Below the pieces are notes generated by a model. The model was given only the letters and a program-made list of their open reading frames with translations, had not been told where the DNA came from and did no database searches. From Plantago ovata (taxonomy: Eukaryota; Streptophyta; Magnoliopsida; Lamiales; Plantaginaceae), in NCBI GenBank assembly GCA_028274465.1, contig CM051458.1, positions 23,947,566 to 24,011,565 on the forward strand: 64,000 nucleotides of DNA, read 5' to 3'. Shown in pieces: positions 56,255 through 64,000 of the stretch. The position numbers and the translations under genes were made by a program. Each line of letters begins with the position of its first letter. Within the stretch, counting starts at the first letter, position 1.

Positions 56255-57439
56255 TGATGAACGTGTATTTTACACCTTCATTCGAGTCTTTTTTCACCTA
56301 TTTTTGCTATCCTCTATGTTAATTTAGCTATATTATAGTGCATTTTATTAGATTAATAGTGTCACGTTTCCCTTTAGTTTGCGTTTTACAGGTTTTAGGT
56401 GAAAAACGTGGTTTTCCGGGCAATTATATGGAAGAGAACGAAGAATTGGTGTTCCGGTGACATTTTTGGAGTATCTAGAAGATTCTGGATAGGATTGGAA
56501 GTCTAGAGGTCGAGTCTGAAGGCTAAAAGGTCACTGGAAGGCAAAAACCGAGTCCGAAAAGAAAAAGAAATCCAAAATCGCGTCGAAAACGCGTCTCTCG
56601 CCGACTGCACCTCCCGGACGATTCACCCCATACCAGGTGATTCGCCCGGTGTGTGGGGCGACTCGCCCCACACGTCCCGAACTCCTATATATAGTTGCTC
56701 AATTTTCTCCGTTTTTCATACTTTCTGAGACCTTTTTTCATACCTTTCTCATTAGTTTTAGGTAGGAATTCTCCAGAGCCTGTTCTGGGAATTCTTAGCG
56801 TAGGAGACACTTTTTCTTATCGATTTGGAGCTTGTGAGATCGCGATTCTTCAGAGATTGACAACCTTCGGTAACATTGTATCTTACAATTTTTTCTATTC
56901 GTATTTATATATCTTTCAACATGTTTTCATTCAATCTTGCTATGATTTCTGTTGACTGCATGACATCTATGAGTAGCTAAATCTATCGTTGGTGATAGTA
57001 TGTGATTTCTTAGCGAAGGGTTAGTAATTATGCTGATGGCGGTAAAGCGAATCAGACTTTGAGTTATTGCTTTATTTCTTTGATCTATCTAAGCCCTCTA
57101 TCTTCGTAGTGTTGAATAAAATGGAACACATTGAACAATTCATGATCAAAGATCTCTATGCAAAACGATCGGGTACTTCATGCATGATTATTAACCTGCT
57201 ATGCTTTGAATAATCATACTATCACTAACCTCCATTATCTTGATAAGAAAAACCTGTGCTAAGTCGTTTGTTGATTTTATAGCTTAATTTAGATTAGATA
57301 AAGCTAGTTATAGTCCTTAGAGATAGACACTCGAGGTTATTTTACTGCTACACTACGGTTTTCGTTGTAGTAGTGAATTGCCTTTTGCTAAAAAAAAATT
57401 TATTTGATTAATTTGAATCTGATAAATTTCGGCTCATCA
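56255..57439 (+). repeat. B 5' LTR
   Basis: 1185 bp, TGATGAACGTGT to GGCTCATCA. TATA box CTATATATAG at 56685-56694, preceded by the palindrome cluster (56612-56672), here partly decayed. Confidence 0.88.
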
Positions 57440-57442
57440 AAT

Positions 57443-57460
57443 TGGCGCCGTTGCCGAAGA
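57443..57460 (+). promoter_or_regulatory. B primer binding site
   Basis: TGGCGCCGTTGCCGAAGA. It differs from C's site in the last bases (GAAGA for GGGGA), which weakens the match to tRNA-Asp. Confidence 0.8.
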
Positions 57461-57758
57461 CTATACTCCTTTTTTCTGTTTAGCTTATTTATATTTTCAG
57501 CATTCAGTTCCCTACAGAAGAACAGGCTCTGGGGGTTTGCTCTCAAAAAATTTCACTTTCTTACCCTATTTCTTTCCCCCTATCTTTTTCAGTAAATCTG
57601 ATCTTGGTTACCTTGCGTGCTTGTGCTCTCGAAGTTCTTAGTTACATTGTGTTTATTTGCACTCTGTGTGTTTTTCTTTGCAAATTTTTATTTTCTTTTG
57701 TGGATTCTGCTCCTTGATTTCTTGTTTCCTCGTGTGCAGAAACTAGTCATATGAAAGG

Positions 57759-58667
57759 ATGAGTCAACCTCCGTTACCCCGGTATGTGATGCCTCGAGGG
57801 CCTTGCATAACATTGGATGACGATTGCAGGAATTATGACTTTGATCCTTCGTACTACTTCATTCTCTCCACGTTTTCAATGGGTGATGATCCAAGAGGGT
57901 TCTTAGACACGTACGAGAAAGGAGTGTTGAGGATACCTCGTGAGAATGAGGAGGGGGTTATTTTATCACATGAGCAACTTTGTATGAGAGGATTTATGGG
58001 AGCCTTGAAAGGGTACGCTCGAAGATGGCTCAGAATCCCGCCGGAAAAATCGTTGCGCACTTGGGATGAAGTAACCAGCAAGTCTCTGGAACATTGGGAT
58101 AGGGACTCACCTCCCGGGTTAAGGGCATGGACGTCTCGCTTCAGTAGTCAGCCACCAGAAATCGACATTGCCGATGAAGAGGAATGTGGAGAAGAATCCA
58201 TTGATGAAGTCTCCTCAGTTCTTAGCTTGGATTCCACGTCCTTACTTGCGGATGTCGAGGTTGCTGGTCAAGAGGAAGTCGTGGAGGAGGTGATAACTGA
58301 ATCCATTGCTTCACTTGAGTCAGAAGGTGATGGCGTGAGTTGTGTTGAGGTCGAGGAGCCAATCTCTGAAGATTTTGGTGTCTCTGAATCAATAGCGGCA
58401 GATACTCTTGATCTTGACTCCTACGTTCGGGTGCATGCACCCACCTATGAGTTCAAAAGGAGTTTTGATCCTCTTTTCTCTTTTTATTTTCCATCTGATT
58501 CCCTTAGTTATTTTTCAGATTTTGTTTCTATTGGTTTTCTTAATTTTAGTTTTCAGGGAATCATGGACTTGCTTGAGCAGATACGGAGAGGAGCCAAGGA
58601 TGGTTCCCAAGATGCGAGGAGTGATGGAACGGATGCACAAGATTCGTTTCCATTTGATAATGGATAA
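57759..58667 (+). CDS. B gag-like protein, 302 residues
   Basis: Open frame from MSQPPLPRYV. Residues ~35-110 resemble a retrotransposon gag core (DDPRGFLDTYEKG, FMGALKGYARRWLRIP, SLRTWDEV), with spacing like the A gag. The middle is acidic (EEECGEESIDEV). Residues ~230-270 become Phe/Ser-rich (FSFYFPSDSLSYF) and end with TTTTAGTTTTCAG|GG, which looks like an intron acceptor, although no convincing donor is seen. No zinc knuckle or protease. Either a compact structural protein or a gag remnant kept open. Confidence 0.6.
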   Translation: MSQPPLPRYVMPRGPCITLDDDCRNYDFDPSYYFILSTFSMGDDPRGFLDTYEKGVLRIPRENEEGVILSHEQLCMRGFMGALKGYARRWLRIPPEKSLRTWDEVTSKSLEHWDRDSPPGLRAWTSRFSSQPPEIDIADEEECGEESIDEVSSVLSLDSTSLLADVEVAGQEEVVEEVITESIASLESEGDGVSCVEVEEPISEDFGVSESIAADTLDLDSYVRVHAPTYEFKRSFDPLFSFYFPSDSLSYFSDFVSIGFLNFSFQGIMDLLEQIRRGAKDGSQDARSDGTDAQDSFPFDNG

Positions 58668-60531
58668 TGTTAGTGGTAATGATAGCAAGTAGTTTAGTTT
58701 TATCGCTTTCTTGCATTGCATGCATATCATTCTGTTTTATTTTATATTTTCGTGTATTTTTGGTGTTAAAATAGGTTTTAAGATGATAATTTTGCGTTTT
58801 TGGGAGGAAAAAGGCGTCTCCAAGAGTCTGGAGATGCCAGGCGAACCGCCCCCCATGTGGGGCGATTCGCCTGGCAGGACCAGGCCGCCTGGGACGTTCT
58901 GGACGCCCCTGGCGAATCGCCCCCCACCTGGGGCGGTTCGCCCCGGGTGTCCGGAAACCCGGATGTCCGAATTTTCGTTCAGAATCCCATTTTTCTCCTA
59001 TTATGCTAAATTATTTATCTTTTTACTTCTTTTATCGCCCGTTTTGGTTTCTCACGAGTTTCCTTGAGTCATATAGGTTACAGATACAAGTTATCTCTCA
59101 CCTTAAGTCCACTTTCGACGTTCGGGACGAGCGACGTTGTTCAGGTTTGGGGGGGGGGTTATCGCTGGTTATTTCTATACTTGTTTTGCTTATGATTACT
59201 CGTGAAACCTTTTGTTTGCATTTGCATTTGCACGTTTACCGCTTTCTTAGTATTTAGTTGCATACACTACATTCATCCTAATATAGTTTTGCATGTTTTA
59301 TGTGGAGTTTATTGCCAAATTTTTTGAACTTTTTTATTGGGTAGATTAACTAATTATGACATTAATCATATGCTTCATCTCTATGAATTTGTTTGAGGTT
59401 TTTCTCGCTTGGCTTGTCACATTTATGCTGCACTTAGTTAAGCTTGGTAGTCTCGAATCACTTAGTGGTGTTTTCTTTACTGCGGTTCACGAAGGCCTTT
59501 ATAATAGGATGATGCATGTTAGGATCTTATGGTTGTTTTCCCGAGTAATTATGTACCTAAGAGGCAACAAGTCTTCACCTTGCTTTGAGATTGCTAAATG
59601 CCTAGGAAGGAGGTAGTGTGAGATTGTGTGATCCTTTGTTTGAAACCTATTCTTTCGAATATGTTTGGGGAGGGGGTTACACTATCATTAGACTTGTTTT
59701 TCGATTTTTAGTGTGTGTTGTGAGTTTATTTTCCTTTTTCGTAAAGTTTGTACTCCAACCTATTCTTTCGAATAGGTTTGGGGAGGTCGTTTGGGTGTCA
59801 TTATTTCTTTTTCGTTGTGCTACTGCTGGCTAGGAAAAAATCGAAAAAAAAGAAAAGAAAAATTCCAGGAAAAAGAAAAAAATCTGGAAAAGAAAAAAAA
59901 AAAAAGAGAAAAAAAAAGAAAGACCCCAAAAAAGCAAGGAAGGGTCCAAAAAAGCAGTTTAGCAAAGTGTTTGTCTCATTTTTCAATTCTTGTAATGTTC
60001 GTAATCGAGTTGTAATTTTTGTCTTTTGTTTGAGTGTCATCTGTTCTAGACCACGTTCGTCCTGCCATTCAGGAAGTGGTGAATAGTTTAAGGCTTTGCT
60101 TGAGAGATGGGTAAAATAGGGGAGTGTTATCTTTTTTTGGGAACCCTCCTTCGTTTGATGAGAGTCAGTATTGGTTCGACCTCTTTGAGGAAAAGTCTTA
60201 ACTTGGTGAACATCAGTATGTCCTCAGTTTCATAGGCACGGGATAAACATTCGTATTTTAACATGTTTCATTACGTCGTCACTGACTAGGTCCAGGTAGA
60301 GAATGTTACGAGAGACTATCTTGTTTGACATAAGTGCTTATGTGAATGTGTATAGGTCAATCGAGGCATTCTTCAACCAATATCCATGTTATGATTTGTA
60401 TGGTTTTTCTTCATATGATTTTTTATAGATTCAATAGATCAGTTCATTTCATTTGGCATGAGACTTCATTTTTTGTGTTGCATTGTTTTTTGCATTAGAG
60501 TCTAGAGTTGCTTGAGGACAAGCAAAGGTTC
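58668..60531 (+). other. B 3' region with palindromes, hairpins and purine tracts
   Basis: No gene. GC palindromes with the GGCGA/TCGCC core at 58840-58950. A run of ten Gs after GGTTT at 59149-59158. Hairpins AACCTATTC-TTTC-GAATA(T/G)GTT at 59644-59665 and 59757-59778, each followed by TTGGGGAGG. An A/G-rich tract at 59830-59960. Homologous to 2450-3830 of A. The final polypurine tract and LTR start are deleted near 60530. Confidence 0.7.
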
Positions 60532-61069
60532 GTTCGGGTCTTCTTTCACCTATTTTTGCTATCCTCTATGTTAATTTAGCTATATTATTGTGCATTTTAT
60601 TAGAATAGTGTCACGTTTCCCTTTAGTTTGCATTTTATAGGTTTTAGGTGAAAAACGTGGTTTTCCGGGCAATTATATGGAAGAGAACGAAGAATTGGTG
60701 TTCCGGGGACATTTTTGGAGTATCTAGAAGATTCCGGATAGGATTTGAAGTCTAGGGGTCGAGTTTGAAGGCTAAAAGGTCACTAGAAGGCAAAAACCGA
60801 GTCCGAAAAGGAAAAGAAATCCAAAAACGCGTCGAAAACGCGTCTCTCGCCGACTGCACCTCCCGGGCGATTCGCCCGGGATGTGGGGCGATTCGGCCCA
60901 CACCAGGCGATTCCCCCGGTGTGTGGGGCGACTCGCCCCACACGTCCCGAACTCCTATATATAGTTGCTCAGTTTTCTCCGTTTTTCATAGTTTCTCAGA
61001 CCGTTTTTCATACCTTTCTCATTACTTTTAGGTAGGAATTCTCCAGAGCCTGTTCTGGGAATTCTTAGC
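60532..61069 (+). repeat. B 3' LTR, left part
   Basis: Matches 56285-56810 and lacks the first ~30 bp. Palindromes at 60862-60880 (CCCGGGCGATTCGCCCGGG) and 60921-60943 are perfect apart from one central base. TATA box at 60955-60964. Broken at TTAGC (61065-61069) by C. Confidence 0.85.
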
Positions 61070-62301
61070 TAATGAATGTGTATTTTACACTTTCATTTGA
61101 GTCTTTTTCACCTATTTTAGCTATCCTCTATGTTAATTTAGCTATATTTTAGTGCATTTTATTAGAATAGTGTCACGTTTCCCTTTAGTTTTTATTTTAC
61201 AGGTTTTGGTTGAAAAACGAGGTTTCCTGGGCAATTATATTGAAGTAGACAAGGAATTGGTGTTCCAGAAGCGTAATTGGAGTATCTTAAAGATTCCGGA
61301 TAGGATTTGAAGTCTAGGGGTCGAGTCTGAAGGCTAATAGGTCACTAGAAGACAGAAACCGAGTCCGAAAAGGGGAAGAAATCCAAAAACGCGTATCTGG
61401 CCGAAATTTACTCCCGGGCGAGTCGCCTGGGATGTGGGGCGAATCGCCCGGTGTGTAGGGCCCTTCGCCCCATACAATTCGAAAGCCTATATATAGTTGC
61501 TCAGTTTTCTCCGTTTTTCATACTTTTCCAGACCTTTTCTCTCACCTTTCTCTGTAGTTTTAGGTAGGAATTCTCCAGAGCCTGTTCTGGGGGTTCTTAG
61601 CTTAGGAGATACTTTTTCTTAGCATTTGGAGCTTGTAAGATCGCGATTCTTCGGAGATTGACAACCTTCGGTAACATTGTATCTTACAGTTTTTTATTTA
61701 TATTTATATATCTTTCATCATGTTTTCATTCATTCGTGTTATGATTTCTGTTGATTGCATGACATCTATGAGTAGCTAAACTTCTCGTTGGTGATAGTAT
61801 GTGATTTCTTAGCAAAGGGTTAATAATTATGCTAATGGCTATATCGCGCATTATTCCTAGAGTTATTGCTTTATTTCTTTGATCTATCTAAATCTATATC
61901 TTCGTAATGTTGAATAATTACTGAACACAATTGGACAATTCATTGATCTTTGATCTATCTAAATCTATATCTTCGTAGTGTTGAATAATTACAACCGGAC
62001 AACTCATTGATCAAAGATCTCTATGCAAAACCGGGGAATTTATGCATGATTATTAACCTGCTATGCTTTGAATGACCATACTATCACCAATCTCCATTAT
62101 CTGTTAAGAAAACCCTTTGCTAAGTCGTCTGTTGATTTTATATTCTTAAGTTAGATTAGATAAAGCTAGTTATAGTCCTGAGAGATCGACACTCGAGGTT
62201 ATTCTACTGCTACACTACGGTTTTCGTTGTAGTTGTGAATTGCCTTTGGCTAAATACAAATTTATTTGATTAATTGGAACCCGACAATCCAACGTTCATC
62301 A
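61070..62301 (+). repeat. C 5' LTR
   Basis: 1232 bp, matching A's LTRs in reverse orientation and ending GTTCATCA. TATA box at 61487-61496 with decayed palindromes at 61411-61470. Confidence 0.88.
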
Positions 62302-62304
62302 AAT

Positions 62305-62322
62305 TGGCGCCGTTGCCGGGGA
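62305..62322 (+). promoter_or_regulatory. C primer binding site (tRNA-Asp type)
   Basis: TGGCGCCGTTGCCGGGGA, three bases after the LTR. This is the cleanest version in the window. Confidence 0.88.
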
Positions 62323-62447
62323 CTATACTCCTTTTTTCTGTTTAATCTGTTTATATTTTCAGCATTCAATTCCTAGTTCTAGTAGTTTTTAGTTTTCCTA
62401 TTTAATCTCTCTCTGATACTCCTTTCCTAGTTTGTTACAGATAGTGT

Positions 62448-64000
62448 ATGCCACATACACGATCTAGAGGAACACCGCTTGCTGATTCAATTGCTGAGAT
62501 CGACAGAGTCAACCACCAAAGAAGGCGACTACTTCAAAGGCGTGCACTAGAGGAAATAGAGGATACCGATTTCTCTGAATCTCTACACAGTCTTTTCAAG
62601 GAAATCGACGGAATGGCAGAAGCTAGACCACTGAAAGCATGGGTTCAACCCTCCAAGGATCGCATGAGGGGACCGGCGATTGTTCTTTCATCTGCAACTC
62701 GAGATCTGGAAATCAAGAACCACGCATTCCAACAACTTCCGAGGTTCTATGGCTTAGCAAGGGAAGATGTGATGGGGTACTTGCACGATATCGATGATTT
62801 CATCAACCAACTCCAATGACCCGGAGCTGAAATAACAATGGACGAGTTGAGGATGAAGGTTTTTGCTATGGGACTTGGCGACAGATCCAAGTCATGGTTG
62901 AATTCTTTACCGGCGGGCTCGCTGGACACTTGGGAGAAGGTTTTTTCAGCTTTCATGGAAAAATACTTCCCTCACACCTTGACTACCGCGCTAAAGGCGC
63001 AAATCACTGGATTCAAACAGGACTATGATGAGACCATCTACACCGCGTTTAAGAGGATCCAAGACCTCATGAACAAGTGCCCTCACCATGGTTTTGAGCT
63101 TTCAGATCTAGTCCAACACTTCTACAATGGACTAACCTTCGAGAACCAACAAGTGGTGGACTTCCAATGCTGTGGCAATATTTGGGAGGAAACCGCAGAA
63201 GCCGTCTGGGTAGTTTTCGAAAGGCTTGCTAAGGGTTCGCAGTTCAAGGAAGGGCAATGGTTAGGAGACGTGGACCTGAAGCTCCACCTACTCAAGAAGC
63301 CCCTATGTATAGGGGGAATGGGGATCAATTGGAGTGCTTTACCAACGAATTGAAGCAAGTCCTCAAGAGCGCCACTAGAACAACTGTTTCGAACGAAGTT
63401 TGCCGAATATGCAAGAACTATGGGCATGGGGCTCATATGTGTAGATCGGAGCTTGCGTATGATGATGGCAACTGGGATCAAGGAGGCGAAGAGGAAGCCT
63501 TCGCTACGGAGTTTGGTACTCAAGAAGCTAGCTACGGACAAGATGGTAGGAATCCTCGAGGTGGATTTTGGAGAAGAGGGTTCCGAAACAATCAAGGATA
63601 TGCACCGGCTAGCCAAACTTATGGCTCTAACCAAGACCGTAGTAGGCTTAACTATGGTAATGATCACTGCGAAAACCCCACTCCGAAAGAGCAACCGAAG
63701 TCGAAGTCGGCTCAACTGATGGAGAACTTGCAAAAGATGGTTGATCACACCCAAAGTTTTCTCAAACGTTATGAACAAGATTCTGAGAAGACTAGGGCGA
63801 GGCTTGATCGATTGGAAGTCGATTGGAAGAGAGCACTAGGCTTGCCCATCAAAAGATGCAAGAGTTGATCGACCGAGGAGCAAGTAGGGAGCAAGGCAAG
63901 CTGCCGAGCAACACTGAGAAGTCGATGTCCATTACCTTGGTGGGTGATCTACCTGTCGAAATCACCATCAAGAAGGTTGCTAAGTGCGAGTGTTGCAAGG
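62448..64000 (+). pseudogene. C gag (protease beyond the window)
   Basis: Same protein as A's gag, starting MPHTRSRGTPL. A CGA codon has become TGA at 62817-62819. The frame then stays open through the gag core (SWLNSLPAGSLDTWEKVF) and keeps the A base that A has lost. A 4-base loss near 63250 shifts the frame, the knuckle CRICKNYGHGAHMC lies at about 63401-63442, and an 11-base duplication near 63815 (CGATTGGAAG twice) shifts it again. The sequence is cut by the window edge before the protease. Confidence 0.88.

Larger units (their letters stand above)
56255..61069 (+). mobile_element. Element B: gypsy relative of A with a different gag-like ORF
   Basis: 5' LTR, tRNA-Asp-type primer site, one ORF (57759-58667), long non-coding region, then a 3' LTR that lacks its first ~30 bp and is broken at 61069 by element C. 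LTR and 3' region are homologous to A's, while the ORF is not A's gag-protease. No protease, RT or integrase. Non-autonomous. The remainder of its LTR must lie after C. Confidence 0.82.
61070..64000 (+). mobile_element. Element C: plus-strand copy of the A family, runs off the window
   Basis: LTR 61070-62301, primer site, gag. The LTR starts TAATGAATG where A has TGATGAATG, so the first dinucleotide is mutated. Inserted into B's 3' LTR, whose sequence before C (GGGAATTCTTAGC) is expected to continue after it, with TTAGC repeated. Whether C encodes RT cannot be seen here. Confidence 0.88.

Overview
The window is a gene-poor, transposon-dense piece of a plant genome, very probably a eudicot. 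The evidence is the mix of families: Ty1/copia elements with tRNA-iMet primer sites, Ty3/gypsy elements with a tRNA-Asp-type primer site, an L1-type LINE whose ORF1 has a DUF4283-like domain and a zinc knuckle, FAR1/MULE transposase and Ulp1-protease genes, and a Stowaway-like MITE with the CTCCCTCCGT terminus. I see no single-copy host gene, tRNA, rRNA or CRISPR array. Species cannot be named from the sequence.

Layout, with element letters used throughout. G (1-1018): copia RT scrap fused to a truncated LTR. F (1019-23414, + strand): Sirevirus-like copia element whose 5' LTR is truncated on the left and split by A; it has pol, a hairpin array, a large third ORF and an intact 3' LTR. A (1195-11640, - strand): gypsy element with both LTRs and a 5-bp target duplication; it carries only gag-protease, and a LINE (M, 5205-7456) with a 17-bp duplication sits inside it. 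23415-33170: a MULE-like locus, with a broken FAR1-type transposase gene on + facing an Ulp1-type protease gene on -. The transposase gene is split by solo LTR H, itself split by foldback element L. The locus ends in a tandem repeat array of about 337 bp units. 33172-34560: LINE tail and foldback element K with a nested MITE. 34740-35430: LINE ORF2 scrap. 36600-39130: AT-rich degenerate repeats.

I (39131-56254, + strand): copia element. Its leader was hit by E (41167-52501, - strand, a second Sirevirus-like copy), whose own LTR was hit by a third copy that left solo LTR J (41401-42999). I's integrase is cut by B (56255-61069 and beyond), a gypsy relative with a different gag-like ORF. B's 3' LTR is cut by C (61070 to past the window end), a + strand relative of A.

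The order of events can be read from nesting and target duplications. A inserted into F; the matching uninterrupted site is present in F's other LTR. M inserted into A, L into H, J into E, E into I, B into I, and C into B. The least ordinary signals are three short in-frame GT-AG intron-like segments in F's third ORF, an array of seven co-varying hairpins and a conserved TATA box between pol and that ORF, palindrome clusters just upstream of the gypsy TATA boxes, repeated hairpin plus polypurine modules, and a LINE that inserted (or now survives) with ORF1 but almost no ORF2.
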